A stretch of DNA of 64,000 nt from Erysipelotrichaceae bacterium (GTDB lineage Bacteria > Bacillota_I > Bacilli_A > Erysipelotrichales > Erysipelotrichaceae). This document shows, one piece after another, positions 52,759 through 63,863 of this stretch. The position numbers were made by a program, and so were the translations under genes. The notes under the pieces were generated by a model. The model saw only the letters and a list, made by a program, of their open reading frames with translations. It made no database searches and was not told the origin of the DNA. The stretch lies in contig JAFRKA010000003.1 of assembly GCA_017432005.1 (NCBI GenBank), forward strand, positions 90,385-154,384, written 5' to 3'. Position 1 is the stretch's first letter; each line of letters opens with the position of its first letter.

Positions 52759-55659
52759 CTATTCAACGCTCTTGAGTGATTCGACCATATCGACCTTCTG
52801 TAACGGTTTTCTCATGAACATCAGCACAATGATCGTGAAGAGGATCGTGATGATAAAGGAGATGATATAAGAAGGAAGATTGATCACTTTACTGAACATG
52901 AACCCTTCCATGTTGAGAGAATTCATGATGAAGTGATGTTCAATTATACCGATCGGAACACCTACTACACAGCCGATCAGCGACAGCAGCAGTATCTCCT
53001 TGAAGATATACATGTTGATCTCGTGATCGTTGAAGCCGAGCACTTTAAGAGTAGCGATCTCTCTGACACGTTCAGAGATGTTTACCTGAGTCAGGTTGAC
53101 AAGTACGACAAACGCAAGCGAACCGGCTACCAGAATGATGACCAGAATGATCAGATTCAGAGCTGAGACCATAGTGAAGAACGTTTCCCTGAAGGTGCCG
53201 ACATTGAAGACACTCACGCATCCTTCGAGGTTTGAAGCCTCAACTTTAAGCAGATCAGAGTTTGAAGTTTTTACAGCTATGACATTATCTTTTGCTTTTT
53301 CGCCAAAAGCATTCTCATACAGCGTATCTGTCATGAAGACAAAGTGCTGATAGTACATTTCACAGATGTTGTTTATCGTAACAGTAGCTTTCAGACCGTT
53401 GACCGATTCAACAGTGATGCGGTCACCGACTTTCAGGCTATGATTCTTGGCAAATTTTTCTGAAACGACCACGCCGCTGTTATCCAATTTGATTGGTGTT
53501 TTTCTGTCCGTTTCATTAAGGCCGAATGCTACACTTGCTTCATACGGACTGATGACTACCATGTTGGCGGTATCATCGTCATCTTCAAGATAGACTTTTG
53601 TCATATATGTCATATGTCTGGAGAGAGAAGAGATATTAGGATCTCTACTTAAAGTTGCCATAAAGTTATCGATATACTCGTCACTCTCAAGATAGATACG
53701 GTCGGTATATGTAAGGATCTTGCCATACTGGATATCAACAACGTCAGAAACAGAATCTCTGATACCGAAGCCCAGAATAAGCAGACCAGTACAGCCGGCA
53801 ATACCGGCGATCGTCATCAGGAACCTTGCTTTATAACGGAAGATGTTTCTCGCCGTGATCTTGGATGTGAAAGATAAAGCGTTCCATAAGAAGCGGATCT
53901 TTTCGATCATCAGCTCCTTGACTTTCTTCGGAGCGACCGGCCTCATGAGCGATGCCGGTACATCTTTGACGGTGTTGTTGACGACATATGCCGTCAGTCC
54001 GCACATCAGGATCACAAACGAACCGACAGATATGACCGCATATTTGACCGGGAACATCACGCGCATTTCCGGCAGATTATACAGCATCCTCCATGTGTCA
54101 TAGATGACGGTAGGGAACAGCGCCTGCCCAACAAAGATTCCGGCAATTCCGCCAACCAGTGATGCCAGCATGGCATAAGTAACATATTTGCCGATGATCT
54201 GGATATTCGAATAACCCAGAGCGACATAGATACCGATCTGACCTCTCTGTTCGTCGACTAGTCGTTTCATTGTAGTAAGGCAGACTAAAGCAGCGACCAG
54301 GAAGAACATGATCGGCATATAGATGCCGATTGAGGCCATCTGCTTGGTGTTGTTTTTATACATGACGGCAGAGTAGAACTTGTCTCTGTCCAGAATGATC
54401 CATTCAGAACTGGGCAGTTCATCAAGCTCCTGTCTGGCAAGCTTGAGCTGCAGTTCGGCATCTTCGACCTCTTTTTCAAATGTGATCACGGCTTCTGTAT
54501 ATTCTTCGAGACCTTCCTGATACTGAGCTTTGGCCGAGTTTAACTGACCTCTGAGCGAGTTGTACTGAGCGACGGTCTTGTTGTATTCGTTATAGACGTA
54601 TTCCATCGTTCCTGAACCGAAATAGATACCATCAAGTCCGGCGATTTCCAGAATATTGTTTATATCACCTTCCACATCAACAGTGGTGCTGTAGATGGAA
54701 CCTAAAATATCAGAATCTTTTTCGATCGACGCCTGTAAAGAACTGATCACACCTTCCAGAACATTAAGCTGAGCTTCATAGGTAACGATCTGGATGTTGG
54801 CTTCTTGCAACTGTTTCTTTGCGTCATCGAGCTGCCTCTGTCCCTCTTCTTTCATCTGATTGAAGAGTTTCTCGTTCTGGTCCAGTGTCTCTTCGGCTTC
54901 CTTGATGATCTTATCGCGACGGTAGGACTGCTGCTCGCTGGCAACGTCTTCTACATCGGTTATCTTTTTATTGATATAACGGTCATAAGCTTTTGTATTT
55001 GACATGTATTTATCCGCATCTTCAAGTTGCAGATACATGGTGGTATAGTAATCAGTCAGAAAATCGCTGTTAGGAACATAAATAACGAACTGCAGTTCTT
55101 CGTTGTTGAAAGTAGAAGTTCCAAGGAACTTGCTCATGAATTCCGGAGACTTAAAGATTCCGACTACTGTATATCTGTCACTGGCCAGATATTCATCAAT
55201 ATTTTTCTTTCCGTAATCCAAGGTGACAACATCGCCAACATCCATGGTCTCCATGGTTTCATCATAAAGAACGATGCATTCACCTTTTCTTTGTGGCAGC
55301 CGACCTTCGACCAGTTCATAGTCGTTGTTTTTACGGGAGATCTCTGAAATCCGGCACACTTTTGAGGTATCGCCGTTTTTGCCACAATAGACATCGATCT
55401 CTTTTGAAGCAAAGACTGAGTCAATACCGTTAGCCTTTTGCAGCGTCATATAATCTTCAACACCGAAACCGTAAGGAGAATAGATCTTCACGTCCGGAAG
55501 TTTATTATGATCATAATAGATATCAACGCTTCTTCTCATGACATCAGGAGTGGACAAAAGACCCATCATAAAACCGGCACCGATGAAAACGATGACTGTC
55601 AGTGAGAGAAAGCGTCGGAAGGTCTTTCCGATCAGTCTGAAAGTTTCAAGTCTGAACAT
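52759..55659 (-). CDS. FtsX-like ABC transporter permease with coiled-coil ectodomain
   Basis: 966 residues. An N-terminal helix (about 17-37), a MacB-like periplasmic-core region (about 45-230), and a long coiled coil (about 235-300 and 360-425, rich in Glu, Gln and Lys). Then the first FtsX domain with three helices (about 450-560: MIFFLVAALVCLTTMKRLVDEQRGQIGIYVALGYSN), a linker, a second helix plus ectodomain (about 615-820) and a second FtsX domain (about 840-955). Tandem FtsX halves with a coiled coil are typical of Bacillota export or lipoprotein-handling ABC systems. The substrate is unknown. Its start touches the stop of the ATPase gene (55659). Confidence 0.9.
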   Translation of the reverse strand: MFRLETFRLIGKTFRRFLSLTVIVFIGAGFMMGLLSTPDVMRRSVDIYYDHNKLPDVKIYSPYGFGVEDYMTLQKANGIDSVFASKEIDVYCGKNGDTSKVCRISEISRKNNDYELVEGRLPQRKGECIVLYDETMETMDVGDVVTLDYGKKNIDEYLASDRYTVVGIFKSPEFMSKFLGTSTFNNEELQFVIYVPNSDFLTDYYTTMYLQLEDADKYMSNTKAYDRYINKKITDVEDVASEQQSYRRDKIIKEAEETLDQNEKLFNQMKEEGQRQLDDAKKQLQEANIQIVTYEAQLNVLEGVISSLQASIEKDSDILGSIYSTTVDVEGDINNILEIAGLDGIYFGSGTMEYVYNEYNKTVAQYNSLRGQLNSAKAQYQEGLEEYTEAVITFEKEVEDAELQLKLARQELDELPSSEWIILDRDKFYSAVMYKNNTKQMASIGIYMPIMFFLVAALVCLTTMKRLVDEQRGQIGIYVALGYSNIQIIGKYVTYAMLASLVGGIAGIFVGQALFPTVIYDTWRMLYNLPEMRVMFPVKYAVISVGSFVILMCGLTAYVVNNTVKDVPASLMRPVAPKKVKELMIEKIRFLWNALSFTSKITARNIFRYKARFLMTIAGIAGCTGLLILGFGIRDSVSDVVDIQYGKILTYTDRIYLESDEYIDNFMATLSRDPNISSLSRHMTYMTKVYLEDDDDTANMVVISPYEASVAFGLNETDRKTPIKLDNSGVVVSEKFAKNHSLKVGDRITVESVNGLKATVTINNICEMYYQHFVFMTDTLYENAFGEKAKDNVIAVKTSNSDLLKVEASNLEGCVSVFNVGTFRETFFTMVSALNLIILVIILVAGSLAFVVLVNLTQVNISERVREIATLKVLGFNDHEINMYIFKEILLLSLIGCVVGVPIGIIEHHFIMNSLNMEGFMFSKVINLPSYIISFIITILFTIIVLMFMRKPLQKVDMVESLKSVE

Positions 55660-56360
55660 CAGTATTCGATCGCCTCTGCCTTCTTAGGTTTCTTATTGAG
55701 TTTAACAGAATCGACTTTTCCGGATCTGACTCTGATTATCTTATTACCCATATCCGCAAGAGCGGAGTTGTGTGTTACGATGACAACTGTCATCTTTTCT
55801 TTGAACGCCATATCCTGCAGAACCTTCAGTACCTGTTTGCCGGTCTGGTAGTCCAGGGCACCGGTAGGTTCGTCACACAGCAACAGCTTCGGGTTCTTGG
55901 CCACAGCTCTGGCGATTGCCACACGCTGCTGTTCACCGCCTGAGAGCTGAGACGGGAAGTTGTCCATGCGGTCCTGTAATCCTACAAGTTTAAGTGTCTC
56001 CACAGGATCGAGCGGATCTTTACAGATCTGTAAAGCCAGTTCGACGTTTTCTTTAGCCGTCAGGTTCTGGACCAGGTTATAGAACTGGAAGACGAAACCG
56101 ATATCATTGCGTCTGTATTCACACAGTTTCTTGCGGTCATATTTCGCAATATCGTGCTCATCAATGATGACCTGACCAGATGTTGCCGTATCCATACCGC
56201 CCAGGATGTTCAGGATCGTGGTCTTGCCTGCACCTGACGCACCCAGGATCACGACGAACTCTCCCTTTTCTATCTCAAAGGACATTTCATCGAGGGCTTT
56301 AATTTCTACTTCACCCATCTGATATATCTTAGAAACATCTTTAAATTCAATATAAGACAT
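55659..56360 (-). CDS. ABC transporter ATP-binding protein (MacB/LolD type)
   Basis: 233 residues. Walker [10 protein letters not shown] (about 41-49), Q-loop [14 protein letters not shown], signature [14 protein letters not shown], Walker [13 protein letters not shown] and switch His in [11 protein letters not shown]. The GALD ending and Phe-Tyr-Asn Q-loop are those of the MacB/LolD subgroup that works with FtsX-like permeases. I start at 56360 because AAAGGCGG is 8 bases upstream; the longer frame uses a TTG. The next gene encodes its permease. Confidence 0.95.
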   Translation of the reverse strand: MSYIEFKDVSKIYQMGEVEIKALDEMSFEIEKGEFVVILGASGAGKTTILNILGGMDTATSGQVIIDEHDIAKYDRKKLCEYRRNDIGFVFQFYNLVQNLTAKENVELALQICKDPLDPVETLKLVGLQDRMDNFPSQLSGGEQQRVAIARAVAKNPKLLLCDEPTGALDYQTGKQVLKVLQDMAFKEKMTVVIVTHNSALADMGNKIIRVRSGKVDSVKLNKKPKKAEAIEY

Positions 56361-56525
56361 TCTCAAAACCGCCTTTCATTAAAAAGTTTAATAATATTAT
56401 AATACAAGATCGATACATTACTAAATAGTTCGGAACTGAACAAAAGTATTTTATTTATAAAAGAAATTACATATAATTATAGATAGACGTTTTTGTGTGC
56501 TTTTGGAAACATAGGAGGACAATTT

Positions 56526-59500
56526 ATGAATAACGAGAATAAAAAAAGGAAACTGATTCCGATAATAATAGCAGCGGTATTGCTTCTGATAGCGCTTTTA
56601 TTCGGATTATCTAAGTGTAGCGGTCTGACAGGCAACTCCATGACCGTCTACGAGACACAGGATAACAGTCTTTATATTCCGACTTATGATGAAAACGAGT
56701 CCTCTGTTTTCACGTTCCTTCCTGCCAAAGACGCTCAGGGTGATGTTACCTATGAACTGATCTCCGCAAAAGACAGCGAATTCAAAGACGTCGATTATTT
56801 CACTCTGCTTTCCAACACTGACACACAGGTCCTCGTCGCAAAAGGCACACCGGCCGGAGTCTATACGCTCAAGATCAGAGCACATGCGACCGGCGACAGC
56901 ACCCATAAGGAAGCTGACAAGGATATAACCTATATCTATACGATCGGTAAAGCCGCAAGTGAATACACCACTGTACCAAGCGCCGTTGAAGGTCTGATCT
57001 ACAACGGCAAAGATCAGGCACTTGTCCATGGCGGATCTTCCCCTTACGGCACGATCCTTTACAAAGTCAATGACGGTGAATGGAGCGAAGAGCTTCCGAC
57101 CGGACTGGATGCCGGAGTCTACACCGTTTTCTACAAACTCGCTGGTGACAACAATCACGAAGATATCAAGGAGCAGTCGTTCCTTGTTTCTATCGGCAAG
57201 AAGTCTACCGGATACAGACCGGGATCCTATTCAACAGGAACGACAGGAATAACAACTTCAAGTTCCCTTTCCGGACTGATCAATTATGTAAAAGAAAAGT
57301 CCGAGAACGCCTCTAACAATAAACAGGCCGTTTCCGGAAAACCTGGAACCTATGTTGAATATGTCTATGACGGAAACGAACACAACAACGGTTACCGTGC
57401 TCCGTCAGGCATCACGATGGTCGGTGATGACCGTGGCATCAAAGCCGGTACATATATAGCCATCTATACTCCTGATAAGAACTACTGCTGGAGCGATGGC
57501 ACCAGAACGCCTGTCCAGGTGAAGATGGTCATCAAGAGAAAAGAATTTGCTAAACCGACTGTCAATGATGTTTTAGTCTATAACGGCGAAGTCCAGTATG
57601 CGGACCTCGTTGGTTTTGACGAGCAGGCAATGAATATCATTGGCAACTGCGGAAAGAACGCCGGTACATACATTGCTGTCGTTTCATTGAAGGATAAACA
57701 GAATTACAAGTGGACTGATAATACGATCACTGATGTCAAGTTGGAATGGCATATCTTCCCGAAAGCAATCGACATTCCTAACGTGACCACAACTTATGTA
57801 TTTAAGGGCGGTATGAAGCGTGTCGGCAGCATCGTCACTGAGGTCAAGAAATATCAGACTGTAAACGAAGAAGATTTTGATAGCTTCGATCCTGACCTGA
57901 TGAAGATCGTCCGTGGCAATACGCATGCGGATGCCGGAAACTATGATATAGAGATCGCTTTAAAAGATAAGCATAACTATGTCTGGAATGATGAAAAAGG
58001 TGGAAGCGATAACCGTTTAGTTTCATGGACCATTGAAAGAAAACCGATAGGAGATAAACCGGTAGACAGGACTGTTGCTTATAACGGCTGTGTTCAGACC
58101 AACGGTTACAGAAAGCCTGATGAAGTTGCTGTTACAGGAAATTACAAAGGAAAAGAAGTCGGTGAGTACATAGCTACTTATACTCCTTACAGCAACTACT
58201 GCTGGTCAGATGATAATTCAGCTTCACCTGTTGATGTTATTCTGACGATTACTGCTGCAGGTATAGATAAACCAGAGGAATATGTAGAAACGACCTATAA
58301 CGGTCACGTTCAGACCAACGGTTATAACAAACCGGATGGTGTTGATATTTTGCCTGGCGGAAGCGACAGAGGTATCGATGCCGGTACTTATACTGCCGTT
58401 TATGTACCGGATGCCAACCACACCTGGAGCACCGGTGGCAACGAGCCGGTCACAGTTACTTTAAAGATCAAGAAAGCACGCTTAGATGTTCCGACCATCG
58501 TCGGGGATTCTTCGTTCGCTTATGATGGAGAGAAGCATCACGTTGAGATCACCGGATACAACAACAACATGATGAAGATGTCAGGAGATTTCGGCAGCAA
58601 GAAATATGTTGGTGATTACTCCATCACGATCAGTCTCAGAGACAAAGCTAAACAGAACTATGAGTGGGACACCGGCATAGAAGACGATACTTCAGATAAA
58701 CTTCTGAAATGGTCGATTACAAGCAACGGAGTAACTGTTCCAACTGTCAATAAAGAATTTGTCTATAACGGCAAATGGCAGTATGTCAAAGAAGAAGATC
58801 TGGACAACTTCGACAGAAAGCTGATGAAGATCGTCTACAAAGAGGATAGTAAAGGTAAAGACGCAGGTGATTATAAGATCTGGGTCGATCTGAAAGACAA
58901 AGACGGTTATTACTGGGAAGATGGAACGACAGATGAACAGGAATTAACCTGGACGATCAATAAGGCCGAGAATCCGATCAGTGTAATAGAATCTCAGGTC
59001 ATCGTAACATCATTCAGCACTGATGAACGTACAGTGTTCTTTGTTGGTGCGACAAACGCGAAAGGTGCCGTTACTTACAAACTGACCAGTGCAAGAAAAC
59101 TGGATTTACGTGAATCTGTAATAGACAGATTTGAACTTGATGGCACTAATATTAGGATTAAGGGCAACACATCTGACGGTATATACTATCTGACTGTCAA
59201 CGCTACTGCTGCAGGCGATAACAACTTTAAGGATGCCACCAAGGTCATCAATATTGTTCTGACCATTAACGGCAAATATTATACCGTTCAGTTTGATGGA
59301 AACGGCGCCGACAGCGGATCTATGGAAAAGCAGAATATCATTGGAGCTCCTATCGGTGCACCGCTTTATAACAACGAATTTGTCAAAGAAGGATACGAAT
59401 TTGAAAAGTGGACAACGAACTCTGACGGAACAGGTGGAAGCTTTAAGAACAGACAATATGTAACATACGGCGATCTCACAAATTATCAGGATGAGGGATT

Positions 59501-62500
59501 TGTTACGCTCTATGCACAGTGGAAACTCAATAACTACACGATATCTTATAACAACGCTACTGTTTCAGATGAAAGCGCAAGAAGCTTCTCGATAGAATCC
59601 TCACCATTCAAATTAAGCAAACCGGAAGAAAAACACGGGTATGACTTTGTTGAGTGGAACACGGCTGAAGACGGAACCGGAGAATCTTTCAATACAAACG
59701 AAAGAGTCAGCTATGAAGATCTGAAACCATATATCAGTAATGGAACCGTTAATTTATATGCACAGTGGCAAGGAAAGAGATATACTATCCTCCTGATCGA
59801 TTCCAAATCAGAAAGCTGGCTTCCTATATCAATTGATTATGCGACTTATGGTGAGCCATATGGAGATGTTCTGAAAGAATTGTATGTAGAAGGATATGAA
59901 TCAGGATGGTATACATTACCGGAAGGAACAGCTCTTGAATTCCTTGCGCAGAGAGTTACAAGTGAATCGATCGTCGACGATTCAGTAATCAGTATTGCGG
60001 CAAGTGTTCTGGATATAAATATTGAAGATTATGGCGTAAATGTCATACCGCTTTTTGCAAGACATATGCCGTACACCAATACACCATACACAGTCAATCA
60101 TTACGTCCAGAAACTGAATTCTAAAGAATACGAGAAAGAACCGTTTAAGACCGAAACCAGACATGGTACTACAGACAACGTTATCGATTATAAAGAACAG
60201 CAGATAAAGATCACTGGCTTCCATTACGCAAGCGGTTCATCTGTACCACGCAGTAACAGCCCAACCGTTTTAGCTGACGGCAGCAGAATTATAAACATCT
60301 ACTATGACAGAGATATTTATACTGTAAGTTTCAATTCAAGAGGCGGTAAAGACGTTGCTTCTCAGGAAATCCCTTATCAGGGACTGGTAGCAGAGCCTGA
60401 TCTGAAAGAACGCACAGATAAAGAAGGAAATACATATTCATTAATTGGATGGTATTACGACGGCAAGCTGTTCGACTTCAGAAACGAGAGAGTTAAAGGT
60501 GATATGACTCTGGTTGCTGAATGGGAAAAATCCGTTTATGTTGAAGCAGTATCTAACAACGATAAATTCGGAACCGCTGTAGGAACCGGTAATTACAGAA
60601 ACGGTGAAACCGTCACATTAAGAGCGTTCCCGGAAGAGAACCACAGATTTATCATGTGGGAAGACGGTGCTGGTAAAGAAGTTTCAACTGACAGCGAATA
60701 CTCATTTACTGTTACACAGGAAATGATCGATGCTGGAACAAGCATGAAGTTTGTTGCTGTATTCGAGGAGATTTCTTCCAGATCGCTGGCTTTATACGAA
60801 GAAATGACATTCCACGCTGATCCGGGAGCTGAGATCGGTATTTCAGATCTCTATCTGTCTAATCTCGTAAGAAGATACGATGCTTCAACTGAAGAAGACA
60901 GTCCGCTGTCCTTGAAAACTGAAGGAATCGCCTTTGTTGATGCCTATATCGAGGTTGCAGAAAATGCTCAGCCTGGCACGTATGTTATCGATGTCACAGC
61001 TTATCCGAGATTGCTTGATCCATATCACAAGACATCAACGATCAGGATAACTGTAATAGTTAATGATAATTTACCAATAGTAACGTTTGATTCTAAAGGT
61101 GGAACCGATGTCAGCGAACAAAAGGTTAATGAAAATGGTCATGTAGCTAGACCTGCTGATCCATATCGTGAAGGATATGTATTCATGGGTTGGTATCTTG
61201 GTGATGCTGAAGAGCCGTTTGATTTCGATAACATGAGGATTGATTCAGATATTACACTGATTGCTAAGTGGGGTTATCGTGTCAGATTCGATCTCAATGG
61301 CGGAACATCTAATCCTATTGAAGATCAGATAGTCGAAGCAGGAGCATTCGCAACGAAACCGGAAGACCCTGTATATGAAGATCCTGATGAGTCTCATTAT
61401 TTCGCTACATGGACGCTTGATGGCGAGATATTCAGCTTCCTCAATACTCCGATCACGCGTAATATTACGCTGGTCGCTGAGTGGACAGAAGATGAATTCA
61501 TAACCGTTAAAGTCTCTGTCAATGACGGAAATGCTGGTTTGGCAGAAGGCGGAGGAATATATGGTATCAATGATACTGTTAAACTTTTCGCTAAAGCAAA
61601 TAGAGGATATGAATTTGTTGGATGGTATTCTGACATCGACGGTGAAGCAGAATCTACAGAAAATCCGTGGACATTCAAGGCTGCAGAAAGCAAACCAGAA
61701 TATGTAGCGGTATTCAAAGAAATGGTTCCGCTGTCAATATTCAGATACAAATATAGAGAATATAATGTAGATACAAACGGCGAACTTTATCAGATTAATC
61801 TAGCAGAGAATATGATTGCTGAAAATGCGACTTTATATGGATTATCAGATGTAGCAGCTGAGTATTCTTTTGATGATAATCATGTTTCTCTTGAAGTACA
61901 AAAAGGGAGGCAACGGATTCCTTTCGTAGGTACTGTGGAGTATTGTAAAAAAGCAACTATAAAAATTGCTGGAGATACTCCAGTTGGCACGTATAAGATG
62001 AATGTAACAGCTACATTGATAGGAGATTCGTATCAGGAACCTATCACAATAGTAATAAATGTTGTTGATGATCTTTATACAGTAAAATTCAATACAAATT
62101 GCGAATCGTCTATTCCTGACCAGGAAATTGGATCCGGTGGATTCGCAATGAGACCTGCTGATCCAGTTCGTGAAGGATATGTATTTGATAACTGGTATCT
62201 TGATGGCGAAACAGATCCATTCACCTTTGTGAGTAGACCGATTACGTCAGAGATTGCGTCAGAGTCAAATATCGTCACATTGAATGCAAACTGGCTTAAA
62301 GCTATGACTGTAGAATTTGACTCTGGTGAAGGAAGCGATGTTGATCCTCAGACGGTCGGAGAAGGTCGCTGTGCAACAAGACCTGCCGATCCATATCTCG
62401 AAGGATGGCAATTCTTTTACTGGTATTCTGATGACGAATCAACAGCATTCGACTTCAAGACAAAGATCTATTCAGACACTACACTGCACGCGAAGTGGAT

Positions 62501-63827
62501 AAAAGCTAACGTTGTGTCATTCAATACTAATGGAGGATCGGATGTTGCTTCTCAGACAGTATTAAGCGGAGATTATGCAACAAGACCTGCCGATCCAACT
62601 ATTGGAGATGGAAGGCTGTTTGATGGCTGGTATCTCGATGGAGTTCCGTTTAACTTTGCAACACCAATCGAAACAGATATAGAATTGGTAGCTAAATGGG
62701 CAGATGTTCATACCATCAACTTATATTACGATGGTTGGTATGAAGGCCTTAAACCGGATGCCATCATCTGGGTCAAAGAAGGTTATCCTGCTCCAAGGCC
62801 TGCTGATCCTGTTCGCGCAGGTTCAAGATTTGATGGATGGAGCATCATAGTGAATGGAGTATATCAGGGAGAATTTGATGGATTTGGAACTGAAATAGAT
62901 CAAGATTACGACCTGTGTGCTGAATTCACAGTTAGACAAGATTACACAGTATATTATGATGTGAAAGGAGTAAGTTTAAATCCGCTGGAAAATGTAATGT
63001 GGAATGATTATGATCTTGCTCCGGCTGAGAATCCGAGCCGTCTTGGATACAGATTCTCCGGCTGGTATGTAGATGAAGGTCATACTAAACCATATACTAA
63101 TCAGACTTATGCTGAACTGGCTTACTACGATGACAGCATCACGTCTGTAACGTTGTACGGTTCATGGTTCAAGATCGATCTTATCGACTACAAGGCTAAT
63201 ATGTACAGCTACGAAGGTGCTATCGGTGATGATGCTACATTCGAGATCAAGGACGAGAGCCGTTGGTATCTGGTATTCGATGAATATGAGATCGTTGGCG
63301 GAAATGAAGATAATGTAATCAGATTAACTGCTGACAAGAACCATCTGGTAATCAGTGACAGAGCTTTACCTGGTACATACTACGTCGAAGTGAAAGCTCA
63401 GCCGTCCTCAATACTGAAGTATTTCGGTCTTAATATCGATTTAAGCGACATTGAAGCTATTCCTCAAGAAGTTAAGGATCTGCTGGATGAATACAGCCAG
63501 ACCCTCCTGGTCGAATGGACAGTTCTTGAACGATCAGATGAAGACCTCGGAACCTTCGATAATGGAGAAGATGGTGGAATGGGTGTTTATTCAACCTACT
63601 CAGACGGAGAAGATAGTTATCAGGGTCTGTTCTCAGCACCTGGATATTATGAAGACAACACGGTTATCGGTGAGTCAGACGAAGATGATGATAACAACAC
63701 CGGAGATGGAAACATCGTAACAGAAGGCGGAAACATCATGCAGGAGGAGGATCCTAACAACGAGGTATTCTTCCCTAACGATGATTCAGGCGATGACGGC
63801 ACAGGTACAGACAACGTCGAAGAATAA
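56526..63827 (+). CDS. Giant multi-repeat surface protein with MBG-like and InlB B-type repeats
   Basis: 2433 residues. A Lys/Arg-rich N-terminus and one hydrophobic helix (about 9-30) act as signal or anchor. An unusual first domain (35-150) is followed by MBG-like repeats with YNGxxQ or YDGxEH openings and GTYxAxYTPDxNYxW endings (about 270-830). Next is a second copy of the first domain type, then InlB/Listeria-Bacteroides repeats (VTFDSKGG and similar, RPADPxREGYxFxGWYLDG, TLxAKW, at least ten copies, about 925-2260), and an acidic C-terminal tail (EDDDNNTGDGN). No LPXTG or membrane helix occurs at the C-terminus. AGGAGG precedes the ATG at 56526. Likely adhesin or envelope scaffold; function is inferred from repeats only. 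Confidence 0.88.
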   Translation: MNNENKKRKLIPIIIAAVLLLIALLFGLSKCSGLTGNSMTVYETQDNSLYIPTYDENESSVFTFLPAKDAQGDVTYELISAKDSEFKDVDYFTLLSNTDTQVLVAKGTPAGVYTLKIRAHATGDSTHKEADKDITYIYTIGKAASEYTTVPSAVEGLIYNGKDQALVHGGSSPYGTILYKVNDGEWSEELPTGLDAGVYTVFYKLAGDNNHEDIKEQSFLVSIGKKSTGYRPGSYSTGTTGITTSSSLSGLINYVKEKSENASNNKQAVSGKPGTYVEYVYDGNEHNNGYRAPSGITMVGDDRGIKAGTYIAIYTPDKNYCWSDGTRTPVQVKMVIKRKEFAKPTVNDVLVYNGEVQYADLVGFDEQAMNIIGNCGKNAGTYIAVVSLKDKQNYKWTDNTITDVKLEWHIFPKAIDIPNVTTTYVFKGGMKRVGSIVTEVKKYQTVNEEDFDSFDPDLMKIVRGNTHADAGNYDIEIALKDKHNYVWNDEKGGSDNRLVSWTIERKPIGDKPVDRTVAYNGCVQTNGYRKPDEVAVTGNYKGKEVGEYIATYTPYSNYCWSDDNSASPVDVILTITAAGIDKPEEYVETTYNGHVQTNGYNKPDGVDILPGGSDRGIDAGTYTAVYVPDANHTWSTGGNEPVTVTLKIKKARLDVPTIVGDSSFAYDGEKHHVEITGYNNNMMKMSGDFGSKKYVGDYSITISLRDKAKQNYEWDTGIEDDTSDKLLKWSITSNGVTVPTVNKEFVYNGKWQYVKEEDLDNFDRKLMKIVYKEDSKGKDAGDYKIWVDLKDKDGYYWEDGTTDEQELTWTINKAENPISVIESQVIVTSFSTDERTVFFVGATNAKGAVTYKLTSARKLDLRESVIDRFELDGTNIRIKGNTSDGIYYLTVNATAAGDNNFKDATKVINIVLTINGKYYTVQFDGNGADSGSMEKQNIIGAPIGAPLYNNEFVKEGYEFEKWTTNSDGTGGSFKNRQYVTYGDLTNYQDEGFVTLYAQWKLNNYTISYNNATVSDESARSFSIESSPFKLSKPEEKHGYDFVEWNTAEDGTGESFNTNERVSYEDLKPYISNGTVNLYAQWQGKRYTILLIDSKSESWLPISIDYATYGEPYGDVLKELYVEGYESGWYTLPEGTALEFLAQRVTSESIVDDSVISIAASVLDINIEDYGVNVIPLFARHMPYTNTPYTVNHYVQKLNSKEYEKEPFKTETRHGTTDNVIDYKEQQIKITGFHYASGSSVPRSNSPTVLADGSRIINIYYDRDIYTVSFNSRGGKDVASQEIPYQGLVAEPDLKERTDKEGNTYSLIGWYYDGKLFDFRNERVKGDMTLVAEWEKSVYVEAVSNNDKFGTAVGTGNYRNGETVTLRAFPEENHRFIMWEDGAGKEVSTDSEYSFTVTQEMIDAGTSMKFVAVFEEISSRSLALYEEMTFHADPGAEIGISDLYLSNLVRRYDASTEEDSPLSLKTEGIAFVDAYIEVAENAQPGTYVIDVTAYPRLLDPYHKTSTIRITVIVNDNLPIVTFDSKGGTDVSEQKVNENGHVARPADPYREGYVFMGWYLGDAEEPFDFDNMRIDSDITLIAKWGYRVRFDLNGGTSNPIEDQIVEAGAFATKPEDPVYEDPDESHYFATWTLDGEIFSFLNTPITRNITLVAEWTEDEFITVKVSVNDGNAGLAEGGGIYGINDTVKLFAKANRGYEFVGWYSDIDGEAESTENPWTFKAAESKPEYVAVFKEMVPLSIFRYKYREYNVDTNGELYQINLAENMIAENATLYGLSDVAAEYSFDDNHVSLEVQKGRQRIPFVGTVEYCKKATIKIAGDTPVGTYKMNVTATLIGDSYQEPITIVINVVDDLYTVKFNTNCESSIPDQEIGSGGFAMRPADPVREGYVFDNWYLDGETDPFTFVSRPITSEIASESNIVTLNANWLKAMTVEFDSGEGSDVDPQTVGEGRCATRPADPYLEGWQFFYWYSDDESTAFDFKTKIYSDTTLHAKWIKANVVSFNTNGGSDVASQTVLSGDYATRPADPTIGDGRLFDGWYLDGVPFNFATPIETDIELVAKWADVHTINLYYDGWYEGLKPDAIIWVKEGYPAPRPADPVRAGSRFDGWSIIVNGVYQGEFDGFGTEIDQDYDLCAEFTVRQDYTVYYDVKGVSLNPLENVMWNDYDLAPAENPSRLGYRFSGWYVDEGHTKPYTNQTYAELAYYDDSITSVTLYGSWFKIDLIDYKANMYSYEGAIGDDATFEIKDESRWYLVFDEYEIVGGNEDNVIRLTADKNHLVISDRALPGTYYVEVKAQPSSILKYFGLNIDLSDIEAIPQEVKDLLDEYSQTLLVEWTVLERSDEDLGTFDNGEDGGMGVYSTYSDGEDSYQGLFSAPGYYEDNTVIGESDEDDDNNTGDGNIVTEGGNIMQEEDPNNEVFFPNDDSGDDGTGTDNVEE

Positions 63828-63836
63828 TCAGTAACT

Positions 63837-63863
63837 GAGAGCCCCAAACGGGGCTCTTGGTTT
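63837..63863 (+). terminator. Terminator of the giant surface protein gene
   Basis: AGAGCCCC (63838-63845) pairs with GGGGCTCT (63850-63857) around a four-base AAAC loop, followed by TGGTTT. The intron-like sequence starts immediately after. Confidence 0.78.

Noticed and set aside
63640..63827. Sortase signal at the C-terminus of the giant protein
   Set aside because: The tail is acidic, with no LPXTG-like motif and no hydrophobic helix.
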